From JAWBSP01 sp964632175 (lineage in GTDB: Archaea > Hadarchaeota > Hadarchaeia > Hadarchaeales > JAWBSP01), in assembly GCA_964632175.1 (NCBI GenBank), contig CAZWBJ010000012.1:1-28875 (forward strand): a DNA stretch of 28,875 bases. Reading direction: 5' to 3'. A program made the translations under genes and the position numbers. The notes below the pieces were generated by a model, which worked only from the letters and a program-made list of their open reading frames with translations, did no database searches and was not told the origin of the DNA. Below, piece by piece: positions 14,565-22,933 of the stretch (position 1 is the first letter of the stretch; the number at the start of each line of letters is the position of its first letter).

Positions 14565-15820
14565 GCCTGTTCGAATCCTTCTCGCGCGAGAGCAGGATCT
14601 TCACCAACCGGGAGTACCTGAGGCACACCTACACGCCCGACAGACTCCTCCACCGGGAGGAGCAGATCCGGCTGCTGGCTCGGGTGCTGGCGGCCCCGCT
14701 GAGGGGTGAGGCCCCCTCCAACGTGCTGATTTACGGCAAGACCGGGACGGGCAAGACGGCGGTGGTCCGGTTCCTCCTCAGGGAGCTGGAGAGGACCCCC
14801 ACCCCGCTCAGGGTGATGGGGGTTTACATGAACTGCGAGAACGTCAACACCCAGTACAGGGTTCTGGCCAGGATCACTTCCCACCTTCTCCAAGAGCTTA
14901 GGGAGAGGCTCGGGCCCTTCGAGTTTCAGAGGGCCGGCCTCCCGGAGAGGATTCCGACCACCGGCTGGCCCACCGATCAGGTCCTGGAGGTGCTGGTGAG
15001 GGTGCTGGAGCACGAGCGCAAGCTGGTGATCATTGCCCTAGACGAGATAGACAAGCTGCTCGGGAGCGGGGACGAAATCCTCTACAAGCTCTCCCGCCTG
15101 AACTGCGACCTGACCTCTTCCAGGATAAGCTTCATCGGCATCTCCAACAGCGCCGACTTCCTCGACTCCCTGGACCCGCGGGTGAGGAGCAGCCTTGGGG
15201 AGGTGCAGGTGGTTTTTCCACCTTACAACGCCCCCCAGCTCAAGGACATCCTCGAGGAGCGGGCCAAGCTGGGATTCAGGAAAGGGGTACTGGCGGAGGG
15301 AGTCACCGGACTCTGCGCCGCCCTGTCCGCCAGCGAGCACGGCGACGCCAGGAAGGCCCTCGACCTCCTCAGAACAGCGGGGGAGGTGGCGGAGGAGAGG
15401 GGCTCGGAGAGGGTGGAGCTAGACCACGTCAGGGAGGCCTCAAGCAGGCTCCAGAGAGCCGCGATCGAGGAGGTGCTCCAGACTCTCCCCCTCCACCAGA
15501 AGCTCGTCCTGCTCGCAATCGTCGTCCTGAAGCAGAACGGCTGCCACCTCTCCTTCGGGGAGATCTACAGGTACTACAAGAGGATATGCGAGCACAATCC
15601 CAACCTCTCGCCCGTCTCCCCCAGAGCGGTCAAGAACTACCTGGACGAGCTCGACATGCTAGGGGTCCTCTCCACGGCGGTGGTCAGCAGGGGTAGGGGC
15701 GGAAGGACCACTGAGGTTCAGGAGGTGAATCCCCAGGCCAGGGAGCTCCTCAGCAGTGAGGCCTTGCGCTTCGAATTCCCCCCGCCCGCGGAAGCCAAGC
15801 TCTGCAGGTTCTTCTCTTGA
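14561..15820 (+). CDS. Orc1/Cdc6 replication initiator
   Basis: This AAA+ protein binds origin boxes and loads MCM. The 419-residue protein begins SLFESFSRESRIFTNREYL, the family N-terminus. It has Walker A GKTGTGKTA (residues 59-67), Walker B IIALDEID (Asp161-Glu162) and sensor 1 FIGISNSADF. A C-terminal winged-helix domain follows, containing YLDELDMLGVL. ATG at 14561 overlaps the GINS stop as ATGA. An upstream in-frame ATG at 14528 would add a GINS-shadow sequence and is rejected. The stop overlaps the next TTG start as TTGA. Finding the initiator inside an operon with helicase and polymerase supports a nearby origin. Confidence 0.96.
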   Translation: MSLFESFSRESRIFTNREYLRHTYTPDRLLHREEQIRLLARVLAAPLRGEAPSNVLIYGKTGTGKTAVVRFLLRELERTPTPLRVMGVYMNCENVNTQYRVLARITSHLLQELRERLGPFEFQRAGLPERIPTTGWPTDQVLEVLVRVLEHERKLVIIALDEIDKLLGSGDEILYKLSRLNCDLTSSRISFIGISNSADFLDSLDPRVRSSLGEVQVVFPPYNAPQLKDILEERAKLGFRKGVLAEGVTGLCAALSASEHGDARKALDLLRTAGEVAEERGSERVELDHVREASSRLQRAAIEEVLQTLPLHQKLVLLAIVVLKQNGCHLSFGEIYRYYKRICEHNPNLSPVSPRAVKNYLDELDMLGVLSTAVVSRGRGGRTTEVQEVNPQARELLSSEALRFEFPPPAEAKLCRFFS

Positions 15821-17286
15821 AGCCCGAACTCCTCCTCCAGAAGGTCACAGAGGCCGGGGTCTGCCTGAGCTCGGAGGCCTTTGAGATCCTGCAGGGGCTG
15901 CCGGAGGGGGAGGTGGAGAGGATCCTCGAACTGCTCAGGGAGGAGCTGATCATCACCCCGGAGGCCATCTCTCGGCTCAGGGAGGGGCCTAGGGAGAGCC
16001 GGGAGGAGGTGCCGCCCCCCCAGCCACCTGAACCCAAGGAACGCGAACCCGGGACCACAAAGGTGAGAGTTCTCAGGGACATAACGGGCCAGAGCAACTG
16101 CAAGGGCGAGCTGAAGGATTTCGTGAACCTCTTCAGGAGCCGCTTCCAGAGCCTCAGCACGATACTGAAAAGCAGGCCCAACCTGAGCTCCTGCGTGCCA
16201 CTCTCCGCCCTCCCCAGAATAGAGCCGGGGGAGGAGGTCCGGGTGGTGGGGATGGTGGCCGAGAAGAGAGAGACCCCAAAGGGGCACTTGGTGATAGAGC
16301 TGGAGGATCCCGCGGGGAGGGCCCTGGTATGGGCCTTCAAGTCGGGGGAGGTGATGAGCCAGGCCAGAGAGGTGATCCCCGACGAGGTCATCGGAGTAGT
16401 GGGAAGACTCAGCGAAAGAAGCGGGAGGTTGCCCTCCATCTTCGCCAAGGAGATCCTCTGGCCCGAGTTCCCCCAGAGGGAGTGGAGGGGGGCGGAAGAG
16501 CCCGTCTGCGCGGCCTTCATCTCCGACCTCCACATCGGGAGCCAGATGTTCCTGGAGGAGATGTTCAAGAGGTTCGTGAGCTGGCTCAGGGGAGAGGGGA
16601 CGGGGGAGAAGAGGGAGCTGGCCGAAAGGGTGCGCTACCTCTTCATCGCGGGGGACATCGTGGACGGCATCGGGATCTACCCCTCCCAAGAGAAGGAGCT
16701 GGCCATACCGGACATCTTCAAGCAGTACGAGTACGCCGCCGAGCTCCTCTCCCAGATACCCGAGCGCATAACGGTGGTGATCTCCCCGGGAAACCACGAT
16801 GCCGTAAGGGCGGCGGAGCCCCAGCCCGCCATCCCGAGGGAGGTGGCTGGAAGGTTCTACGAGCTGGGCTACCAGATGGTTGGCAACCCCTGCCTGCTGG
16901 AGGTGGAGGGCATCAGGGTGTTGATGTACCACGGGAGGAGCTTTGACGACCTGGCGACCGTCTTGGGGATGGACAGGCACAAGCCGGTAGCCATGATGAG
17001 GGCCCTCTTGAGGAGGAGGCACCTCAGCCCCTTTTACGGGGGGAGAACGGCGCTCGCCCCCGAGAACCCGGATCTCATGGTGGTGGAGGAACCTCCGGAC
17101 ATCTTCCACTGCGGCCACCTCCACGTTTTCGAGCAGGCCACCTACAGGGGGGTTCTCTTCCTGAACTCGGGGACCTTCCAAGGGATGACGGCCTACATGA
17201 AGAAGCAGGGGATAAACCCCACCCCGGGCTATGTCCCCGTGGTGGACCTCCAAACGGGAAAACTCACGGTGATGCACTTTGCTTGA
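15817..17286 (+). CDS. polB: DNA polymerase D small subunit DP1
   Basis: DP1 is the proofreading subunit of archaeal polymerase D, with an Mre11-like 3'-5' exonuclease. The 489-residue protein has an N-terminal helical domain (1-about 90), a linker, an OB-fold region (about 125-235) and the phosphoesterase domain. Its motifs are intact: SDLHIGS (Asp237, His239), AGDIVDG (Asp280), GNHD (Asn326, His327, Asp328), MYHGRSF and CGHLH (His434, His436). The start is TTG at 15817, overlapping the orc1/cdc6 stop. The stop overlaps the TTG start of the HAD phosphatase by 8 bp. The DP2 partner lies one gene downstream. Confidence 0.97.
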   Translation: MKPELLLQKVTEAGVCLSSEAFEILQGLPEGEVERILELLREELIITPEAISRLREGPRESREEVPPPQPPEPKEREPGTTKVRVLRDITGQSNCKGELKDFVNLFRSRFQSLSTILKSRPNLSSCVPLSALPRIEPGEEVRVVGMVAEKRETPKGHLVIELEDPAGRALVWAFKSGEVMSQAREVIPDEVIGVVGRLSERSGRLPSIFAKEILWPEFPQREWRGAEEPVCAAFISDLHIGSQMFLEEMFKRFVSWLRGEGTGEKRELAERVRYLFIAGDIVDGIGIYPSQEKELAIPDIFKQYEYAAELLSQIPERITVVISPGNHDAVRAAEPQPAIPREVAGRFYELGYQMVGNPCLLEVEGIRVLMYHGRSFDDLATVLGMDRHKPVAMMRALLRRRHLSPFYGGRTALAPENPDLMVVEEPPDIFHCGHLHVFEQATYRGVLFLNSGTFQGMTAYMKKQGINPTPGYVPVVDLQTGKLTVMHFA

Positions 17287-18040
17287 AGGTATTTCGTCCC
17301 TGATCATCGATCTGGACGGCGTGGTCTGGCTGGAAGGGAAGCCGATAAAAGGGGCGGCGGAGGCCTTGCGGGCACTGGAGGAGAGGGGAAAGAGGCTGGC
17401 CTTCCTCACCAACAACTCGGTCGTCTCGAGGAGGGACTGCATAAGGAGATTGAAGAAGATGGGCATACGCACAGAAAGGGTGATAACCTCCTCCTACGGA
17501 GCGGCCCTCTGGCTGAAAAGGGAGGGGAGAGCGAGGGTTTACGCCATCGGGGAGAGGGGCCTGAGGGAGGAGCTGAAGCTCGCCGGGCACGAGCTGGTAG
17601 GGGAGAGGGAGGCGGAGAGAGCCACGCATGTGGTGGTGGGGCTGGACAGGAGGCTGAACTACCAGAAGCTGGCAGCCGGTATGAGGGCCATCCTGGCGGG
17701 TGCCAAGTTCATCGCCACCAACAGGGACTGCTCTTTCCCCACCGAGGGGGGGCTCCTGCCTGGGGCCGGGGCGGTGGTTTCCTTCCTGGAGGTCGCGGCC
17801 TCGAAGCCGCCGGATGTGGTGATAGGCAAGCCCGAACCCTTCCTGCTGGAGCTGGCCCTGAAGGAGCTGCACTCCAGGCCGGGGGAGACCGCCCTGATAG
17901 GGGATAGGATGGACACCGATGTCGCAGCGGGAAAGAGGATGGGGCTCATGACCGTCCTCGTCCTCACGGGCGTGAGCAGGGAGCCGCGCGGGCGCCAGCG
18001 GCCGGACCTGGTCGTCAAAAATCTTTCCGATCTCCTATGA
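17279..18040 (+). CDS. HAD-superfamily phosphatase, NagD / 4-nitrophenylphosphatase-like
   Basis: Members of this subfamily remove phosphate from small sugars or phosphoglycolate; the substrate here is unknown. The 253-residue protein has HAD motif I IIDLDGVVWL (catalytic Asp pair at residues 11 and 13), motif II FLTNNSVVSR (about 43-52), a cap typical of subclass C2a, a basic residue in IGKPEPF and motif IV GDRMDTDVAAGKRMG. The start is TTG at 17279, overlapping DP1 by 8 bp, and the stop overlaps DP2 by ATGA. It is thus translated between the two polymerase D subunits. A housekeeping role in clearing phosphoglycolate or nucleotide by-products of DNA repair is an inference from context only. 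Confidence 0.92.
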   Translation: MLEGISSLIIDLDGVVWLEGKPIKGAAEALRALEERGKRLAFLTNNSVVSRRDCIRRLKKMGIRTERVITSSYGAALWLKREGRARVYAIGERGLREELKLAGHELVGEREAERATHVVVGLDRRLNYQKLAAGMRAILAGAKFIATNRDCSFPTEGGLLPGAGAVVSFLEVAASKPPDVVIGKPEPFLLELALKELHSRPGETALIGDRMDTDVAAGKRMGLMTVLVLTGVSREPRGRQRPDLVVKNLSDLL

Positions 18041-21000
18041 AGCCCGGAAAGATGGAGGAGTATTTCGGGGACTTGGAGGCCGGCGTTGAGAGAGCACTGG
18101 AACTGGCCAAAAAAGCCAGGGAGCAGGGATACGACCCGGAGCTTGAGCCCGAGATCCCCCTGACCAAGGACTTTGCGGAGAGGGTGGAGAGGCTCCTGGA
18201 ACTTCCGGGCATCGCCGAGGAAATCCGCAGACTGGAGAAGAAGCTCCCGAGGGAGGAACTCGCCATCCAAGTGGCCGAGAGGGTGGCCACCGGGGACCTA
18301 GAGCTGGACGAGCGGGCCGTCGCCGAGCGCGCCCTGAGGGTCGCCCTCGCCATCTTGACGGAGGCCGTCCCGGGGGCCGCCGTCCTCGAGGGCATAACCA
18401 AGGTGGAGATAAAGAGAAACCCCAACGGCAGCAGGTACCTCTCCATTCACTTCGCCAGCCCCATTAGGGCGGCGGGGGGGACGGCTGCGGCCCTTAGCAT
18501 CCTCATTGGGGACCTCATAAGGAGAAGGCTTCACCTAGAGCGGTTCATCCCCACCCCAGAGGAGGTGGAGAGGTACGTGGAGGAGGCGGAGATCTATGCC
18601 GAGGTTGAGCACCTGCAGTTCACACCCTCTCCCGACGACATCAGGCTGGCCGTCCGGAACCTTCCCGTGGAGGTCACCGGGGAGCCCAGCAGCAGGGAAG
18701 CGGTGGTGGCCGTTCACCGAAACCTGCCGAGGGTGGGACACAACTTCGTGAGGGGAGGAGCCATCCTCGCCCTGGTGGAGGGGGTTCTCCAGAAGGCACC
18801 CAAGCTGCTGAAGTACGCGGAAAAGCTGGGGCTGGACGGATGGGAGTGGCTGCAGAAAGTGGCGGAAAAACTGCAGAGCACCGGTGCCGGGGGGGAGCCG
18901 GTGGAGGAAGAGGAAGGAGAGGAAGGTGAGGAGGGTGAGGAGGAGGAAGAGGAGGGGGGAGAGAGGTACTTGGAGGAGGTCATAGGGGGGAGGCCGGTAT
19001 TCTGCCACCCGCATTCCCCCGGAGGCTTCCGGCTCAGGTACGGAAGGGCCAGGAACACGGGCTACGCCACAGTGGGCATGCACCCGGCCACCATGTACAT
19101 TTTGGAGGAGTTCCCGGCGGTGGGCACCCAGCTCAAAACCGAGTTTCCCGGGAAGGCGGCCACGGTTGCCCCCGTCGACACCATCGAGGGTCCCACCGTC
19201 AGGCTCAGAGACGGATCGGTCGTGAGGATAAATTCGGTCGAGCATGCCAAAAAGATAAAGGGAGAGATAGAGGAGATCCTCTTCCTAGGGGATCTGCTTG
19301 TGAGTTTTGGGGAGTTCCTCGAAAACAACCATCCCCTGCTTCCCCCGGCCTGGTGCGAGGAGTGGTGGGCGAAGGAAGTAACCGCCAAGGTTCCTCCCGA
19401 GAAACTTGAGAAAATCAAACCCCACCTTTCTCCCCCCTTCCCGCCCCCGTCCCCAGAGGTGGCCGTGAGCCTCTCGGAGGAGTTCAAGGTCCCCCTCCAT
19501 CCGGCCTACACATATGCCTTCGAGGAGGTTTCCGGCCAGCAGCTTTACGAGCTCGCGGAGTGGCTGGAAAGGGGAGAGCCCTCCTTTGAGAACGGGGCGC
19601 TGAGGTGTCTGAGGGTTCCGAAGGGGGCGCCCAAGAGGACTCTGGAGTTGCTGGGAGTCCCGCACGCGGTAGAGGGAGAGGAGGTGATTCTCACCGATCA
19701 CGCTCTGCCTCTGGCGAAGTGCCTCGCCCTGTTCCAGAAGAAGGACAGGAAGATCCTGCTCTCGGAGGAACCCCTTCGAGCCCTCCAAGAGCTGGCCGGC
19801 TTTCCCATCCGCAGGAAAGCCCCCACCATCGTTGGGGCGAGGATGGGGAGGCCGGAAAAGGCCAGCCCAAGAAGGATGAAACCGCCGCCGCACGTGCTCT
19901 TCCCCGTTTCCACCGCCGGGGGTCCCACCAGAAACTTGGTGAAGGCCTCGGCCAAGCTGGACGAAGACGGAGGGGAGCTTTTCGTGGAGGTGGTGAGGAT
20001 GGTCTGTCAGAACTGCGGGCAAGTCACCATAAGGAGGAAGTGCGAGCGGTGCGGTGCTAAGACGGAGTACGTCAAGATCTTTCCCTGTTGCAATAGGGAA
20101 GCGAAGGGGGAGCGCTGCCCAGCTCACGGTGGGAGGGCCTCGTACGCCGACGTCAGGGCTGTGCCCCTCAAAGAGCTCCTCCAGCAGGCGACCCAGAAAC
20201 TCGGGGAGAAGCTGCCGGAGGAGGTGAAGGGGGTGAAGGGCCTCACCAGCGCCTACAAGTTCCCAGAGCCGTTGGAGAAGGGCATCCTGAGGGCCAAGCA
20301 TGGAGTTTACGTCTTCAAGGACGGGACGGTCAGGTTCGACCTCACCAACATGCCCCTTACACACTTCAGGCCTAGGGAGGTGGGCGTGAGCGTGGAGAAG
20401 CTGAGGGAGCTCGGCTACACCCATGACGTCACGGGGGCCCCGCTCCAGGATGAGAACCAGCTTCTGGAGCTGAAGGTCCAGGATGTGATAATCTCCAGAG
20501 AATGCGCCAAGTATCTTCTCTCCGCCGCCGGGTTCGTGGACGACCTGCTGGAGAAGTTTTACAACCTCCCCCGCTTCTACCACTGTAAAAGACCGGAGGA
20601 TCTCGTGGGGCACCTCCTCATCGCCATCGCCCCCCACACCTCCGTGGGAGTGGTCGCCAGAATCGTGGGGTTCACCGATGCAAGCGTTTGCTTCGCCCAT
20701 CCCTTCTTCCACGCCGCCAAGAGGAGGGATTGTTTTGCTTCCGAAACGGTTGTACCTCTTCTGATAGAGGGAAAAGGATGGAGACTCGTGAAGCTTGGGG
20801 ATTTTGTAGAAGACCTTATTAGACGATCCGACCCAGAACAAACGGAGTTTGGAGATCTCGTCGTGAAAACTACGGGAATATACACCCTCGCACTAGATCG
20901 CGATTTTAAATACAAGCTCAGACCTGTGGTGGCCTTCTCGAAGCATCCAGCTCAAAACCATCTGGTGAGGCTCAAGGCGAGGGGGAGAACTCTCCTAGTA

Positions 21001-22908
21001 AGTGGGCTTCACCCGATTCTTGATCGCAACCTGAGGAAAGTGGAAGCCTACAGAGCCTCCCACCTTTTGCTTCCAGCTAGGATAGAGATCCCAGAGAAGG
21101 ATGTAGTCCAGATAGATCTACTCGAGTTCGCAGAGGAGAGAAGCACAGCAGTAGTCGGGGTGAGAGAAGCCCTTGAAAAATTCTGGAGGGAGAGAGGACT
21201 TACGAAGGCGGAGGGGCTAAGGATCGCTGCACAACTCACGGGGAGGAACTGGAGAACGTTGAGAAACTACTTTTACACGTACCGAAGCATGCCCCTAGAC
21301 GTTTTGAAGGCTCTGGGAGTTCCCATACCTGAAAAGGTTCTCCTCAAGCAAATCCGTACCAGACGAACCGTTCCAAGGTTCATCAAGGTCGACCGCTACT
21401 TTCTGAGGTTGCTCGGGTTCTATGTGGCGGAGGGGTATTTAAGGAGAAAAAAGAATTCCCTCAGCCAAGTGATCCTCGCCGTCTGCGATCGGGCGAGAAT
21501 CCGTGAACTCAAAAGAATGGTCGAAAGATGCTTCGGCATTTCACCAACCCTCTCCGGTAACGCACTTACGGTCAGCTCGAGAATCATCCACGATCTCTTC
21601 GAGGGGCTAGGGGCTGGAAGCAGGGCTCTATCAAAGCGCGTTCCGTCCTTCGTTCTCTCGTTGCCCCTGAAGAAGGCGAGATACTTCCTACAAGGGTACT
21701 TCGAGGGGGATGGAGGGGTCAGCTACAGCAAAGGTCGGGTGGAAGTTTCATGCACATCCGCAAACGAAATGCTGATAAAGGATATAGAATTTCTCCTCCT
21801 CAGATTCGGTATTCCTTGCGTCATCCAGAGAGAGGACAGAATCCAGCTCACAAGCAGAGCTGGCAAGTTCCGTTTGAAGAAGAGGCAGATTCCAAGGTTT
21901 GTCACGTATGCGTTGAGGATTTATGGAAACGCCGCGCTTGAATTCTGCAAGAAGATAGGCTTCATGGGAAAACAAAAGAACTTGAAAGCTCGAAAAATTC
22001 TCCTTGGCTGCAAGACGCGGAAACCCAAGGTGAGATTTCTGAGTGAGGAGGTGTTTGAGACTTCGGTGAAGAGGGAGATAATCCGGGAGCCTCAACCTCT
22101 GTACAGTTTCACTGTTGAAGGGCTTCACAACGCCATCGCCTCCGGATTTTCAGTAGGGCAGTGCGACGGGGATCAGGACGCCGTCATGCTCCTCCTCGAT
22201 GGGCTCCTGAACTTCAGCAGGAGGTTCCTTCCGGAGAAGAGGGGGGGAAGCATGGACGCGCCCCTCATGCTCATCACCAGGATCAGCCCTCTGGAGGTGG
22301 ACAAGGAGGCCCACCACGTGGAGGTCTCCAAGGACCTGCCCCTGGAGTTCTACCTGGAGGCGGCGGGCAAAACCCCGGCCGAGCTGCTCAAGCTGGTGGA
22401 GGTGGTGGAGTCGAGGCTGGGGACTGGGAGGGAGTATGAGTTCGGCTTCGAGTTCGACACCTCCGACATCTCGGGAGGGCCCCCCCTCTCAAGGTACAAG
22501 ACCCTAGGCAGCATGGAAGAGAAAATCACCTCCCAGCTCCAGCTCGCCGAGAGGATAAGGGCGGTGGACGAGAGGGACGTGGCCCAGAGGCTGATCGAGC
22601 ACCACTTCATCCCCGACATCAAGGGGAACCTCAGGACCTTCGCGAGCCAGAAGTTCAGGTGCACGTCATGCAACAAGAAGTACAGGAGGGTTCCCCTCTC
22701 CGGGGTCTGCCTCGCGTGCGGGGGGAACCTCATCCTGACGGTCAGCCGGGGGGGGATTGAGAAGTACGTGAAGGTGGCGGGGCAGATAGCGGAGAAATAC
22801 GGGGTGAGCGATTACCTCAAGCAGAGGCTGAAGCTGGTGGAGGTGGAGATAAAGAGCCTCTTCGAGAGCGACTCCTCCAGGCAGCTGAGCCTGGCAGATT
22901 TTCTGTAG
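18037..22908 (+). CDS. polC: DNA polymerase D large subunit DP2, interrupted by an intein
   Basis: DP2 is the catalytic subunit of archaeal polymerase D. The precursor is 1623 residues; removal of the 477-residue intein (residues 899-1375) leaves 1146, a normal size. It starts MKPGKMEEYF, has SIHFASPIRAAGGTAAAL (about 142-159) and, near residues 289-310, a Glu/Gly-rich stretch. Zinc motifs include CQNCGQVTIRRKCERCG (about 664-680) and a C-terminal CTSC...CLACGG. The catalytic C-D-G-D-Q-D motif begins right after the intein, preceded by HAAKRRD. ATG at 18037 overlaps the HAD gene as ATGA. The polymerase cannot assemble a correct active site until splicing is complete. Confidence 0.97.
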   Translation: MKPGKMEEYFGDLEAGVERALELAKKAREQGYDPELEPEIPLTKDFAERVERLLELPGIAEEIRRLEKKLPREELAIQVAERVATGDLELDERAVAERALRVALAILTEAVPGAAVLEGITKVEIKRNPNGSRYLSIHFASPIRAAGGTAAALSILIGDLIRRRLHLERFIPTPEEVERYVEEAEIYAEVEHLQFTPSPDDIRLAVRNLPVEVTGEPSSREAVVAVHRNLPRVGHNFVRGGAILALVEGVLQKAPKLLKYAEKLGLDGWEWLQKVAEKLQSTGAGGEPVEEEEGEEGEEGEEEEEEGGERYLEEVIGGRPVFCHPHSPGGFRLRYGRARNTGYATVGMHPATMYILEEFPAVGTQLKTEFPGKAATVAPVDTIEGPTVRLRDGSVVRINSVEHAKKIKGEIEEILFLGDLLVSFGEFLENNHPLLPPAWCEEWWAKEVTAKVPPEKLEKIKPHLSPPFPPPSPEVAVSLSEEFKVPLHPAYTYAFEEVSGQQLYELAEWLERGEPSFENGALRCLRVPKGAPKRTLELLGVPHAVEGEEVILTDHALPLAKCLALFQKKDRKILLSEEPLRALQELAGFPIRRKAPTIVGARMGRPEKASPRRMKPPPHVLFPVSTAGGPTRNLVKASAKLDEDGGELFVEVVRMVCQNCGQVTIRRKCERCGAKTEYVKIFPCCNREAKGERCPAHGGRASYADVRAVPLKELLQQATQKLGEKLPEEVKGVKGLTSAYKFPEPLEKGILRAKHGVYVFKDGTVRFDLTNMPLTHFRPREVGVSVEKLRELGYTHDVTGAPLQDENQLLELKVQDVIISRECAKYLLSAAGFVDDLLEKFYNLPRFYHCKRPEDLVGHLLIAIAPHTSVGVVARIVGFTDASVCFAHPFFHAAKRRDCFASETVVPLLIEGKGWRLVKLGDFVEDLIRRSDPEQTEFGDLVVKTTGIYTLALDRDFKYKLRPVVAFSKHPAQNHLVRLKARGRTLLVSGLHPILDRNLRKVEAYRASHLLLPARIEIPEKDVVQIDLLEFAEERSTAVVGVREALEKFWRERGLTKAEGLRIAAQLTGRNWRTLRNYFYTYRSMPLDVLKALGVPIPEKVLLKQIRTRRTVPRFIKVDRYFLRLLGFYVAEGYLRRKKNSLSQVILAVCDRARIRELKRMVERCFGISPTLSGNALTVSSRIIHDLFEGLGAGSRALSKRVPSFVLSLPLKKARYFLQGYFEGDGGVSYSKGRVEVSCTSANEMLIKDIEFLLLRFGIPCVIQREDRIQLTSRAGKFRLKKRQIPRFVTYALRIYGNAALEFCKKIGFMGKQKNLKARKILLGCKTRKPKVRFLSEEVFETSVKREIIREPQPLYSFTVEGLHNAIASGFSVGQCDGDQDAVMLLLDGLLNFSRRFLPEKRGGSMDAPLMLITRISPLEVDKEAHHVEVSKDLPLEFYLEAAGKTPAELLKLVEVVESRLGTGREYEFGFEFDTSDISGGPPLSRYKTLGSMEEKITSQLQLAERIRAVDERDVAQRLIEHHFIPDIKGNLRTFASQKFRCTSCNKKYRRVPLSGVCLACGGNLILTVSRGGIEKYVKVAGQIAEKYGVSDYLKQRLKLVEVEIKSLFESDSSRQLSLADFL
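18889..18965 (+). repeat. Purine-rich low-complexity tract in DP2
   Basis: The coding strand is almost entirely A and G over about 75 bases, repeating GAGGA and GGTGAG units. It encodes about 20 Glu/Gly residues at positions 289-310 of DP2. The segment is probably a flexible acidic linker that varies between relatives. Confidence 0.7.
20731..22161 (+). mobile_element. Intein at the DP2 catalytic motif, ending in Gln, with intact-looking LAGLIDADG endonuclease
   Basis: The 477-residue intein starts with Cys at codon 899 (CFASETVVPLL) and ends SVGQ at codon 1375, followed by extein Cys. Block B is VSGLHPIL, and block F is LYSFTVEGLHNAIASG. The last residue is Gln rather than Asn, and the usual penultimate His is Gly. 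Inteins ending in Gln are established for Pyrococcus PolII at the same type of site. The endonuclease motifs LLGFYVAEGYL and FLQGYFEGDGGV keep acidic residues Glu1132 and Asp1225. The DNA is clearly more A/T-rich than the flanking extein sequence, suggesting recent arrival. Confidence 0.96.
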
Positions 22909-22933
22909 CTCAATTTTTCCCGCCTAGATATTG

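Noticed and set aside
15718..17472. Minus-strand open frame of 584 codons opposite DP1
   Set aside because: His/Pro/Leu-rich mirror of DP1; all phosphoesterase motifs lie on the plus strand.
19285..20841. Minus-strand open frame of 518 codons opposite DP2
   Set aside because: Composition is that of a shadow frame and it crosses the intein boundary without any domain of its own.
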